Assembly: GCF_010119195.1 (NCBI RefSeq)
Contig: NZ_WRXL01000001.1
Location: forward strand, 496,001-560,000
Origin: Haloarcula salina
Lineage (GTDB): Archaea; Halobacteriota; Halobacteria; Halobacteriales; Haloarculaceae
DNA length: 64,000 nucleotides
Reading direction: 5' to 3'
Of the stretch, positions 15,052 through 23,842 are shown piece by piece. Under the pieces are notes generated by a model that ran no database searches, was not told the DNA's origin, and worked only from the letters and a program-made list of their open reading frames with translations. The position numbers were made by a program, and so were the translations under genes. The first letter of the stretch is position 1; every line of letters begins with the position of its first letter.

Positions 15052-17460
15052 TCAGCTCGTCTCGCCGGTCAGGCCGTCGAGCAGGTGAATCGCGCCGTGT
15101 TTGTCCAGCGGATCGTTGGCGTTGCCGCAGTGGGGCGACTGCACGCAGGCCGGACAGCCGTCGGCGCAGTCGCACGAGCGTAGCATCGACAGCGTCGTGT
15201 CCAGCAGCGGTCCGATGTCGCGGTACCCGGCACGCGTCAGGCCGATGCCGCCGGGATAGCCGTCGTAGACGAATATCGTCGGCTCGCCGGTGTGAGGGTG
15301 GTGCGGCGTCGAGAGGCCGCCGATGTCGCCGCGGTCACAGAGGTACTCGAAGGGGAACATCGAAATCGCGGCGTGCTCGGCGGCGTGGATCGACCCGGGG
15401 AAGTCGCCGGTCCCACCGCCGTCGGTGGCCGCGTCGCCGGAACGACTGTCGCCAACGCCGCGGCTGCCTTCAGGTCCGTACTCGCCGCGGCGAATCTGAG
15501 CCGTCAGTTCAGACGGGACGGTGTGGTACAGCGCCTTGGTCTCCAGCGTCGTCTCGGGCAGGTCCAGCGCGCGCTGGCCGAGCACCTCCCCCGAGGAGCC
15601 GTCGCGGCGCTCGTACCCGGTGATCTGCTTGCGCATCGTCACCGACGCGAAGCGGACCGGCACGTCCTCGCGGGCCGGCAGTCGCCGCTCGTCGAGGTCG
15701 GCCTCGACGGTGATGGTCTTGTCGTGCAGGACGCGCGTGAAGTAGTCCGCCCACGTCCGGGACAGTTCGGCGACACCGGTGGCGAGGTCCAGATCGGTCA
15801 CCTCGTAGCGCCGACCCTGGTGGTGGTAGATCGCGCCGGGGTGGGCGTCGCGCAGCGCGTCCTCGAACGGGAGCGTCGCGATCACGTCGCCCTTCGCCAC
15901 CAGTTTCACCTCGCGGTCGTCGACCGTCCGGAGGTTCATCTCGTGGTGCGGGCTGCCGGTGCCGAGCCAGCGGATGCCCTGGTCGGTCTGGCGGCGGTCG
16001 AGCGCGCCCGCCGATTCCAGGTCCGCGACCACGTCGGGAAACCGCTCACCGAAGTGTCGGTCGTCGTCGGGCGAGAGCCAGTTCTCGCAGGCCGCCGCGT
16101 GGACGTGGTCGGGGAGCAACTGCTCGTTCTCCGGGTTCGTCACGGCCTGTTCGGCCCCGGTCTCGAACAGCGCGTCGGGATTGCGCAGGACGTACTGATC
16201 CAGCTGGTCCTCGCCGCCGACGAGCGCGACGAGCGCCGGATCGGTCCCGCGGCCGGCCCGCCCGGCCTGCTGGAACGCCCGCATCCGCGTGCCGGGGTAC
16301 CCGTCGAGCAGGACGGCGTCCAGCCCGCCCACGTCGACGCCGAGTTCGAGCGCGCTGGTCGACCAGACGCCCCGGAGGTCGCCGGACTGGAGGCCCCGTT
16401 CCAGTTCGCGGCGGCGCTCGTCGGTCAGCGCGGCCTGGTACGCCCCGACGGCGTCCGCGAGGTCGTGTTCGCCGCGGTCGCGGAGTTCGTCGGCGCTGTC
16501 GCTCGCGTAGCGCTCCGCGGTCTGGCGCGAGCCGGCGAAGACGACCGTCTGGAGCCCCCGCGCCACGAGGTCGACGAACAGCCGCTTGGTCTCGACGTGG
16601 TTCGACCGCCGCCGGCCGCTGCCCCAGCCCTCGCCCTCGTACTCGGGCGGGTTCCACAGCAGCCAGTGGCGCGGGCCGCTGGCGCTCGCGTCCGCGTCGA
16701 CCAGTGCGAACGACGCCTCCGACTGGCCGGTGACGGCCGCGGCGTGTTCGACGGGATTTCCGATAGTGGCGGAACAGCAGATCCACTCCGGGCCGTCCTG
16801 GGTGCCGCTGTCGCTGCCCGCGTCGAAGCGCTCCGCGACCCGCTGGAGGCGGCGCATCACGAGCGAGACGTGGCTACCGAAGACGCCGCGGTAGCCGTGG
16901 ACCTCGTCGATCACGACGGTTTCGAGGCGCTGGAAGAACCAGTCCCACAGGCGATAGGCGTGGGGCAGGATGCCGTAGTGGAGCATGTCCGGCGTCGTCA
17001 GCAGGACCGTCGGCTGGCGCTCCCGGATGGCCTCCTTTTCGGACTTGGACTGGCGGCCGGTGTACTGCGCGACCGAGACGCCGGAGGCGAAGCCCAGGCC
17101 CCGCGCCAGCTCGGAGAGCGTCTCGGTCTGATCGTTGATGAGCGCGACCTGCGGCGCGACGTACAGCGCCGTCGCGCGCCGGTCGAGCGCGCGCTCGAAC
17201 GCGGGGACGGTGTAGGCGAGGCTCTTGCCGCTCGCCGTCTCGGTCGCGAGCACGACGTTCTCGCCGCTGCGGACGGCCTCGATGGCCGCGACCTGGTGGG
17301 CGTAGAGGTCCTCGATGCCCCCGTCGGCGAGCACGCCGGCGAGGCGGTCGTCGACGTCGCAGTCGGCCGTCCGCGCGGATCGCCCGGGGACCGTCCGCTC
17401 GTCGACGATCTGGCCCTCGTAGTACGGGCGCTCGCGGAGCCACGCGATGGTGTCGTCCAC
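15052..17460 (-). CDS. DEAD/DEAH-box helicase with DUF1998 zinc domain
   Basis: An 802-residue superfamily 2 helicase of the MrfA/Hrq1 kind, likely in DNA repair. Motif I ATETASGKS is near residue 73 and the DEVH box (VVIDEVHGYRG) near residue 183. SATIGNP (motif III) and QQAGRAGRG (motif VI) follow. The C-terminal DUF1998 part ends with a Cys cluster (SCDCADGCPACVQSPHC) that should bind a metal. The start is a GTG (VDDTIAWLRERP); the frame remains open upstream but without similarity. It is tail-to-tail with the AI-2E transporter, 3 bp apart. Confidence 0.93.
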   Translation of the reverse strand: MDDTIAWLRERPYYEGQIVDERTVPGRSARTADCDVDDRLAGVLADGGIEDLYAHQVAAIEAVRSGENVVLATETASGKSLAYTVPAFERALDRRATALYVAPQVALINDQTETLSELARGLGFASGVSVAQYTGRQSKSEKEAIRERQPTVLLTTPDMLHYGILPHAYRLWDWFFQRLETVVIDEVHGYRGVFGSHVSLVMRRLQRVAERFDAGSDSGTQDGPEWICCSATIGNPVEHAAAVTGQSEASFALVDADASASGPRHWLLWNPPEYEGEGWGSGRRRSNHVETKRLFVDLVARGLQTVVFAGSRQTAERYASDSADELRDRGEHDLADAVGAYQAALTDERRRELERGLQSGDLRGVWSTSALELGVDVGGLDAVLLDGYPGTRMRAFQQAGRAGRGTDPALVALVGGEDQLDQYVLRNPDALFETGAEQAVTNPENEQLLPDHVHAAACENWLSPDDDRHFGERFPDVVADLESAGALDRRQTDQGIRWLGTGSPHHEMNLRTVDDREVKLVAKGDVIATLPFEDALRDAHPGAIYHHQGRRYEVTDLDLATGVAELSRTWADYFTRVLHDKTITVEADLDERRLPAREDVPVRFASVTMRKQITGYERRDGSSGEVLGQRALDLPETTLETKALYHTVPSELTAQIRRGEYGPEGSRGVGDSRSGDAATDGGGTGDFPGSIHAAEHAAISMFPFEYLCDRGDIGGLSTPHHPHTGEPTIFVYDGYPGGIGLTRAGYRDIGPLLDTTLSMLRSCDCADGCPACVQSPHCGNANDPLDKHGAIHLLDGLTGETS

Positions 17461-17534
17461 GGGCGGGCTACGGGGACAGGAGGTATCGGTGTTGCTGTTT
17501 TTCGGCTCGAAGCCGTCCGGGGAACGACACCCGT

Positions 17535-18815
17535 TCAGTCGGTCGAGGACTGACCGAGGGGCGCGGCCGCGTCCGTCTCGACGGGTGGCGGCAGGGTCGC
17601 GACTGCCGCCGGAAGCGCGGCCAGCGGCACCGTGTCGCCGACGAGTCCGGATGGGGCGTCGTCGGGACCGTCTCTCCCGTCGGTCTCGACGCCCAGACGG
17701 ACGCGACCGGCCTCGACCACGGGCGCGTTCCCGTCGCCGACCGCCCCCGCGACCACGACGGCGTCGGCGGCCCGGGCGAGGGCGACCGCGCGCTCGCGGG
17801 CCGTATCGTCGACGCCGGCGAAGGCCGGAACCGTCACCGCCTCGCAGTCGAGGTCGGCGGCCCGCTCGGCGGCCGCGTCGCCGGCCGGAACGACCCCCAC
17901 GCTCACCCGGCAGTCGGCACCGACCAGGCTCGCGAGCGCGTCGGCCGCCGGCGCGCCGGTCCCAACGACGTGGACCTGCCGGTCGACCGCCTCCCGCTCG
18001 GCCAGCGGCGTCACCAGCGGTGCGTCGGTGCCCGGTTGGGTCGTCACCAGCGTCTCCGCGTCGAACGCGTCCCGGAGCGTGTCGCTGGTGAGCACGTCGC
18101 TCGGACGGCCCGCCGCGCGGACCGCGCCGTCGGCGAGCAACACCAGTTCGTCGCAGTACCGCGCCGCCAGATTGAGGTCGTGGATGGCGGCGACGGCCGT
18201 CTTCCCGTCGGCGACGAGCGAGCGGACCAGTTCGAGCGTTCGGACGGCGTGGTTGATGTCCAAGTTCGCCGTCGGCTCGTCGAGCAGGAGGACGGGCGTC
18301 TCCTGGGCCAGCGCCCGTGCCAGCAGGACGCGCTGGCGCTCGCCGCCGGAAAGCGATGTGAACGGCCGGTCGGCGAACCGGTCGACGCTCGCGCGCTCCA
18401 TCGCCGTCTCGACGGCGGTGTGGTCGCACTCACCCATCCGGTCGAAGCGCCCGAGATGGGGCGTCCGCCCCATCTCCACGGTCTGTCTGACGGTGAAGTC
18501 GAAAGAGAGGTCGGTGCCCTGGGGCGTGCTCGCGACGAGGCGGCCGACCGCCTTCGCCGAGCGGTCAGCCACCGGTTCGCCGTCGACGCGGACTGTCCCG
18601 CCGTCCGGTTCCAGCGTCCCCTTCACCGTCCGCAGGACCGTCGTCTTGCCCGCGCCGTTGGGACCGACGAGTCCGACGAGGGTCCCGCGCTCCACGTCGA
18701 AATCGACCCCCGAGAGCACGCGCTGGTCGCCGAAGGTCACCGAGAGGTCGGCCACGTCGAGCATCGGCCCGCGGCGGTCCGGCGCCGGGTCCGCGTCGTC
18801 ACCGGCCCCGCTCAC
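17535..18815 (-). CDS. btuD: Cobalamin ABC transporter ATPase with C-terminal extension
   Basis: This is the ATP-binding subunit of the vitamin B12 importer. The Walker A GPNGAGKTT is near residue 51, LSGGERQRVLLARAL near 155 and Walker B LLLDEPTANLD just after. After the ATPase, a further 165 residues look like a separate Rossmann-like domain (HVVGTGAPAADAL, DAVVVAGAVGDG). GTG 18815 is chosen because it overlaps the btuC stop (GTGA), implying translational coupling; ATG 18764 is the alternative and gives 409 residues. Because btuC is FecCD-type, iron-siderophore import cannot be fully excluded. Confidence 0.88.
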   Translation of the reverse strand: MSGAGDDADPAPDRRGPMLDVADLSVTFGDQRVLSGVDFDVERGTLVGLVGPNGAGKTTVLRTVKGTLEPDGGTVRVDGEPVADRSAKAVGRLVASTPQGTDLSFDFTVRQTVEMGRTPHLGRFDRMGECDHTAVETAMERASVDRFADRPFTSLSGGERQRVLLARALAQETPVLLLDEPTANLDINHAVRTLELVRSLVADGKTAVAAIHDLNLAARYCDELVLLADGAVRAAGRPSDVLTSDTLRDAFDAETLVTTQPGTDAPLVTPLAEREAVDRQVHVVGTGAPAADALASLVGADCRVSVGVVPAGDAAAERAADLDCEAVTVPAFAGVDDTARERAVALARAADAVVVAGAVGDGNAPVVEAGRVRLGVETDGRDGPDDAPSGLVGDTVPLAALPAAVATLPPPVETDAAAPLGQSSTD

Positions 18816-19882
18816 AGCTCTCGCACCTCCCGCTTGCGGAGCAGGTACAGGAAGAAGGGCGCGCCCAGCGCGGCGGTGACGATGCCGACGGGGACCTCGG
18901 CGCTGCCCGAGCGCGCGAGCGTGTCCGTCGCGACGAGAAAGGAGGCCCCCGCGAGCGCCGCCGTCGGGAGCAGGATCCGGTGGTCCGGGCCGACGAGCAG
19001 GCGCATGACGTGGGGGACGATGAGGCCGACGAAGCCGATGATCCCGGCGACGGCGACGCCGGCGGCCGTGACGACCGACGACAGCGCGAGCAGGACCCGC
19101 TTGGTCCGCTCGACCTCGATGCCGAGGCTCTGGGCGTCCTCCTCGCCCAGCAGCATGACGTTCAGGTCGCGGGCGTAGGCCAGCAGGACGACGAACGGCA
19201 CGGCGACGAGGAGGACGCTGCTGGCCACCTCCGGCCACGACGCGCCCTTGAGGTGGCCCATCAGCCAGAACAGCGCCTGGCGGATGCTCTCGCCGCTTTG
19301 CAGGAGGAGAAAGGAGACGACCGCGCCGAGGAACGTCTGGACGGCCACGCCGGCGAGCAGCAGCGTCGCCACGGGCGTCTCGCCGTTGCGCGTCGCGATG
19401 AGGTAGACGCCGAAGGCGGCGAGAATCGCCCCCGCGAAGGCCGCGCCGCGCAGGCCGAGGCCGAGGGGAATCGCGACCGGCGCGACGATGTACCCGACCG
19501 CGCCGACCGCCGCGCCGGAGGAGACGCCGATGATGGAGGGGTCGGCCATCGGATTCCGGAAGATTCCCTGCATGATCGTGCCCGCCGCGGCGAGCGAGAA
19601 GCCGACCACCGCGCCGAGCAGGATGCGAGGCAGGCGGACCTTCATGACGATCTGCGTCTGGAGGTCGGTGACCGGATAGGCGAACAGGCGAGTCGTGGAC
19701 ACGTCGAGCGCGAGGCCGGAGAGGGAGACGCCGGTCGGGACCGCGACGGCGTTGAGCAGCACCTTCGCGACCGCACCCGGGGGAATCCAAACCGGGCCGA
19801 TTCCGGCGCTCACCGTCACCACGGCACAGAGGACGGCGGTGAGGCCGGCCGACCACCCGACGGTACGCCCCGCGAAACGCAT
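18812..19882 (-). CDS. btuC: Cobalamin ABC transporter permease (FecCD family)
   Basis: A 356-residue permease with about ten TM segments. FecCD hallmarks are visible: RLPRILLGAVVGFSLAAAG, then GIFRNPMADPSIIGVSSGAA, GLIVPHVMRLLVGPDHR and a C-terminal GIVTAALGAPFFLYLL. It forms the membrane channel with BtuD and receives substrate from BtuF, encoded divergently. The start codon lies 58 bp from the btuF start, and the two share one AT-rich core promoter region. Confidence 0.9.
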   Translation of the reverse strand: MRFAGRTVGWSAGLTAVLCAVVTVSAGIGPVWIPPGAVAKVLLNAVAVPTGVSLSGLALDVSTTRLFAYPVTDLQTQIVMKVRLPRILLGAVVGFSLAAAGTIMQGIFRNPMADPSIIGVSSGAAVGAVGYIVAPVAIPLGLGLRGAAFAGAILAAFGVYLIATRNGETPVATLLLAGVAVQTFLGAVVSFLLLQSGESIRQALFWLMGHLKGASWPEVASSVLLVAVPFVVLLAYARDLNVMLLGEEDAQSLGIEVERTKRVLLALSSVVTAAGVAVAGIIGFVGLIVPHVMRLLVGPDHRILLPTAALAGASFLVATDTLARSGSAEVPVGIVTAALGAPFFLYLLRKREVREL

Positions 19883-19940
19883 GTGTGAAACCCCACTTGC
19901 AGTAGGTAAGTATTTATTGCTCCTGACGCCCGCCTACAGT
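19883..19940. promoter_or_regulatory. Shared bidirectional core promoter of btuCD and btuF
   Basis: Only 58 bases separate the two divergent start codons. The single AT-rich block AAGTATTTATTGC (19908-19920) reads as a TATA element in both directions. It lies about 26-30 bases from each ATG, as in leaderless haloarchaeal promoters. The two transcripts may therefore compete for, or be co-regulated by, one TBP/TFB site. No B12 riboswitch-like structure fits in this space. Confidence 0.55.
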
Positions 19941-21089
19941 ATGTCACGACTCTCGCCCGCGGTTGTCGGACTCTTGCTCGTCGTCTCGCTCGTCGGCGTC
20001 GCTCCGGCGTCGGCGACGACCGCCGCCCAGTCGGGTGACTGCGCGTTCCCGGTGACGCTGACAGACGCGACCGGGACCGAGGTCACCATCGAGGAGCGCC
20101 CCGAACGCGTCACGACGACGAACCCCTCGGCCGCCCAGACGATGTGGGAGGTCGGCGGCCGGTCCCAGGTCGTCGGACTGACGCAGTACGCCAGCTATCT
20201 GGATGGGGCCGAGAGCCGAACCAACGTCTCGGCCAGTTTCGGCGTCAGCGTCGAGAAGGTCGTCGGCACACAGCCGGACCTCGTGCTCGCGCCGAACGCC
20301 AGCGCCGGCGACGTGGAGGCGCTCCGACAGGCCGGCCTGACGGTGTATCACTTCCGCGCCGCGACGACCGTCGCGGACATCCGCGAGAAGACGACGACCA
20401 CCGGCCGGCTGACCGGGAACTGCGAGGGCGCGGCCGAGGCCAACGCCTGGATGGACGCGAACGTCGAGGCCGTCGGCGCGGTGACCGCCGACGTCGAGGA
20501 CCGTCCGACGGCGCTGTACCCGCTCGGGAGCGGCTACGTGGCCGCCGGGAACACGTTCATCAGTTCGCTCATCGAACTCGCGGGAGTGGAGAACGTCGCC
20601 GCGCGCAACCACACTGGCTACCCGCAGCTCAGCGACGAAGTGATTCTGCAACTGGACCCCGAGGTGCTGTTCGTCACCGAGAACTCGGCCGACATCGCCA
20701 GCACGGAGCCCTACGCCAGCACCACCGCCGGCGAGCGGAACGCGACGGTGTTCCTGGAGGTTCGAGACCTCAATCAGCCCGCGCCCCGGAGCGTGGTCAA
20801 CGTCGCGCACAACGCCACTGCACAGCTGTATCCGGACCGCTACGACGCCGACAGTTACGTTCCCCGGTCGGCCGTCGCGGTGACGCCGACCGAGACGGAG
20901 GCCGGCGGCGTGACGGGAACGGCGACGGGCACCCCGACCCAGACGAGCGAGCCGACGCCCGCGGACCACACGCCGAGCAGCGACCAGCCCACGACCGACG
21001 CCAGCGGCCCCGGATTCACTGCCACCGCGGCGCTCGCGGCCCTGGTCGCCCTCGTCTGCGCGCTGGGCGTCCGACGGCGGGAGGACTAG
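19941..21089 (+). CDS. btuF: Cobalamin ABC transporter substrate-binding protein, PGF-CTERM-like anchor
   Basis: A 382-residue exported protein. The signal peptide VGLLLVVSLVGVAPASA spans about residues 9-25. The periplasmic-binding fold follows (RVTTTNPSAAQTMWEVGG, QPDLVLAPN, DPEVLFVTEN). A Thr/Pro/Ser-rich linker comes next, near residues 318-355, and then GPGF, a hydrophobic helix and a basic RRRED tail. That end matches the PGF-CTERM archaeosortase signal, so lipid anchoring outside the cell is expected. It delivers corrinoids to BtuCD. Confidence 0.88.
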   Translation: MSRLSPAVVGLLLVVSLVGVAPASATTAAQSGDCAFPVTLTDATGTEVTIEERPERVTTTNPSAAQTMWEVGGRSQVVGLTQYASYLDGAESRTNVSASFGVSVEKVVGTQPDLVLAPNASAGDVEALRQAGLTVYHFRAATTVADIREKTTTTGRLTGNCEGAAEANAWMDANVEAVGAVTADVEDRPTALYPLGSGYVAAGNTFISSLIELAGVENVAARNHTGYPQLSDEVILQLDPEVLFVTENSADIASTEPYASTTAGERNATVFLEVRDLNQPAPRSVVNVAHNATAQLYPDRYDADSYVPRSAVAVTPTETEAGGVTGTATGTPTQTSEPTPADHTPSSDQPTTDASGPGFTATAALAALVALVCALGVRRRED

Positions 21090-21090
21090 C

Positions 21091-21834
21091 GTGGACAAGC
21101 AGGCCATCCGAGAACGGGTGTGGGACGCGCTGGAGGAGCGCGGCGTCGCCCGCTTCCCGTTCCCGCCCCACGATCGGATTCCGAACTTCGAGGGGGCGGG
21201 GACGGCCGCCGAGCGCCTGACCGAGACGCCGGTCTGGGACGCGGCGGAGACGGTGAAGGCGAACCCCGACGCGCCGCAGTTGCCCGTCCGACGGGCGGCG
21301 CTCCGGGCAGGCAAGACGGTGTACATGGCCGTGCCGCGCCTGCGAGACGAGCGGTGTTTCTACGAGCTTGACCCCGAGGAACTGGACAACGTGGAGGCCG
21401 CGCCGGCGGTGTCGAACGTCGCCGACCACGCGCGCCAGGTCGGCCCCGAGGCCGTCGGGTCCGTCGACCTCGTCGTCTCGGGGTCGGTCGCGGTCACCGA
21501 GAACGGCGCACGCGTCGGGAAGGGCGAGGGGTACAGCGACCTCGAATACGCCGTGCTCCGCGAGTTGGGCCTCGTCACCGAGGACACGCCGGTCGCGACG
21601 ACGGTCCACGAGCTGCAGGTCGTCGGCGGACCCGAGGGCGTCGTCGACGCGACCGCCCCGGTCGACGCTCACGACGTGCCGATGGACTGGGTGGTCACGC
21701 CCGAGCGCGCCGTCGCGACGGAGACGCCACACGCGCGGCCGACGGGCGTCGACTGGGACGCGCTCGCCGACGACCGGATCGCCGAGATGCCGGTCCTGGC
21801 CGTCCGTCGACCGAACCGTCGGGAGGACGAGTGA
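21091..21834 (+). CDS. 5-formyltetrahydrofolate cyclo-ligase family protein
   Basis: A 247-residue protein. It resembles the 5-formyl-THF cyclo-ligase family, which converts 5-formyl-THF to 5,10-methenyl-THF with ATP. Recognisable pieces are [21 protein letters not shown] and the phosphate-loop region [14 protein letters not shown], the counterpart of GKGGGYYD. It starts with GTG one base after the btuF stop, so it is probably co-transcribed. Haloarchaeal members may have diverged in substrate, so the exact reaction is less sure than the family. Confidence 0.85.
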   Translation: MDKQAIRERVWDALEERGVARFPFPPHDRIPNFEGAGTAAERLTETPVWDAAETVKANPDAPQLPVRRAALRAGKTVYMAVPRLRDERCFYELDPEELDNVEAAPAVSNVADHARQVGPEAVGSVDLVVSGSVAVTENGARVGKGEGYSDLEYAVLRELGLVTEDTPVATTVHELQVVGGPEGVVDATAPVDAHDVPMDWVVTPERAVATETPHARPTGVDWDALADDRIAEMPVLAVRRPNRREDE

Positions 21835-21916
21835 GGCGCGGGGTTGGCCGAATCGGACGGCGACCGCGGATTGAATCGGTCAGTAGTGCTTTATGTACTC
21901 ACACGGTAATGTGGGC

Positions 21917-23836
21917 ATGGATTCTCCCGTGACGACCGGGACTCAGCGCGAGGGAGGCCAGCGGCTCGGTCCGCTGCATGTCGTCTACGTGGACAGCGAC
22001 GACGGCGACGCGTCCGAGGTTCGCACGACGCTTTCGGCGGCCGACGACGAGTTCGACGTGAGAGTGTGTGAGACCGCTGACGACGCGCTCTCGGCGCTCG
22101 AAGACGGCGCCGTCGACTGCGTCGTCAGCGAGTACCAGCTGCCGGACCGGGACGGCGTGGCGCTGTTGCGAGCGATCCGGGACAGCCGCCCGACGCTCCC
22201 GTTCCTCCTCTTTACCGACGACGGGGACGAGCGCGTCGCCAGCGACGCCATCTCCGCCGGCGTCACGGACTACCTGACGAAGACGCCGCTCGCTGAGCAG
22301 ACGGCGGTGCTCCGCCAGCGAATCGCCGCCGCGGTGTCGGAGCGCCACGCGGAGACGCGCATCCTCGACCGCATGACGGACGCGTTCTTCGCGCTGAACG
22401 AGGACTGGGAGTTCACCTACCTCAACGACCGCGGTCGGCAGGTCATCGCGGACGCGGCCGAGATAGCGACCGAGGACGACGACCTGCTCGGACGCGACAT
22501 CTGGGAGGCGATTCCCTCGGCGGTCGGGACGGAGTTCCACGAGCAGTACCACCGGGCGATGCGCGAGCAGGAGGCGGTCTCCTTCGAGGCGTACTACGAC
22601 CCGCTCGGGACGTGGTTCGAGGTGAACGCCTACCCGTCGGCGTCGGGGCTGTCGGTGTACTTCCGGGACGTCACCGAGCGCCGCGAGCACGAGCGCGAAC
22701 TCGGACAGCGCGAGGAAACGCTCAGGGAGACGTACCGCGTCGTCTCGCGGAAGGACCTGGACCTCGAAGCGAAGGTCGAGCGGTTGCTCGACATCGGTCG
22801 CGAGGCCCTCGGGACCGACATCGCCGCCCTCTCGCGTATCGAGGGCGACACCTACGTCTTCGAGATCGTCCGGGACCCGACGGGCGAGACGGAGGCCGGC
22901 GACACCGTCCCGCTGGCGGCGACCAACTGCGAGCGGGCGGTCGTCGAAGAGGAGACGCTCGTGCTCGCCGACATCGCGTCGGACGCGCCGGACCTGACCG
23001 AGCGCGCCGGGTTCACCGAGATGGGCATCACCTGCTATCTCGGGACGCCGGTCGTCGTCGACGGCGAGGTGTACGGCACCTTCTGCTTCTACGACACGGA
23101 GCCCCGCGAGCCGTTCACGGACTGGGAGGTCACGCTCGTCGAACTGATGGGCAACTGGGTCAGCTACGAGCGCGAACGCGAGCGCCACCGCGAGGAACTC
23201 ACACGCGAGCGAAACCGCCTCGAGGACTTCGCAAACGTCGTCAGCCACGACCTCCGGAACCCGCTCAACGTCGCCTTCGGCCGGCTCGAACTCATCGCCG
23301 CCGAGTACGACGGGGACACCGAGCACGTCGCCGCGGCCCGGCGCGCGCTCGAACGGATGGACGAACTCATCGAAGACGTGCTCGCGCTGGCCCGCGGCGG
23401 CGACAGGGTCGTCGACGCCTCGGCGGTGGCGCTCGACGACGTCGTCACGGCCGCCTGGGACACCGTGGAATCGGGCGACGCGACGCTCGCCCTGGTGGAC
23501 GAAGACGCGCGGCTCACGGGCGACGCGACGCGGCTCCAGCAACTGCTCGAGAACCTCTTTCGCAACGCTCTCGAACACGGCGGCGAGTCCGTCACCGTCC
23601 GCGTCGGCGCGCTCCCGAACGGCCGGGGCTTCTTCGTCGAAGACGACGGACCGGGCCTCTCGGAAGACGACCGCGAGCAGGTGTTCGAGCGCGGCTACAC
23701 CACGAGCGACGACGGCACCGGCTTCGGCCTCGCCATCGTCAAGCAGATCGCAGAGGCCCACGGCGGCGACGTCGCGGTGACCGAGAGCGAGGCAGGCGGC
23801 GCGCGCTTCGAGGTGACCGGGATTCCGGCCGGGTGA
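21917..23836 (+). CDS. Sensor histidine kinase with receiver, PAS and GAF domains
   Basis: A soluble protein of 639 residues. Order: receiver-like domain (about 20-135), PAS domain (about 145-260), GAF domain (about 290-425), HisKA with the phospho-His in NVVSHDLRNPLN, and HATPase_c (NLFRNALEHGG, VEDDGPGLSEDD, TGFGLAIVKQIAEAHGG). In the receiver the usual phospho-acceptor Asp is replaced by Glu72 (CVVSEYQLP). ATG 21917 is chosen because it lies about 25 bases after the TATA-like CTTTATG (21889-21895); ATG 21893 overlaps that element. No response regulator is adjacent. Confidence 0.9.
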   Translation: MDSPVTTGTQREGGQRLGPLHVVYVDSDDGDASEVRTTLSAADDEFDVRVCETADDALSALEDGAVDCVVSEYQLPDRDGVALLRAIRDSRPTLPFLLFTDDGDERVASDAISAGVTDYLTKTPLAEQTAVLRQRIAAAVSERHAETRILDRMTDAFFALNEDWEFTYLNDRGRQVIADAAEIATEDDDLLGRDIWEAIPSAVGTEFHEQYHRAMREQEAVSFEAYYDPLGTWFEVNAYPSASGLSVYFRDVTERREHERELGQREETLRETYRVVSRKDLDLEAKVERLLDIGREALGTDIAALSRIEGDTYVFEIVRDPTGETEAGDTVPLAATNCERAVVEEETLVLADIASDAPDLTERAGFTEMGITCYLGTPVVVDGEVYGTFCFYDTEPREPFTDWEVTLVELMGNWVSYERERERHREELTRERNRLEDFANVVSHDLRNPLNVAFGRLELIAAEYDGDTEHVAAARRALERMDELIEDVLALARGGDRVVDASAVALDDVVTAAWDTVESGDATLALVDEDARLTGDATRLQQLLENLFRNALEHGGESVTVRVGALPNGRGFFVEDDGPGLSEDDREQVFERGYTTSDDGTGFGLAIVKQIAEAHGGDVAVTESEAGGARFEVTGIPAG

Positions 23837-23842
23837 GCGCCG

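Noticed and set aside
15292-17553. Open frame of 753 codons on the plus strand opposite the helicase
   Set aside because: The minus-strand frame carries all helicase motifs; this one is its antisense shadow.
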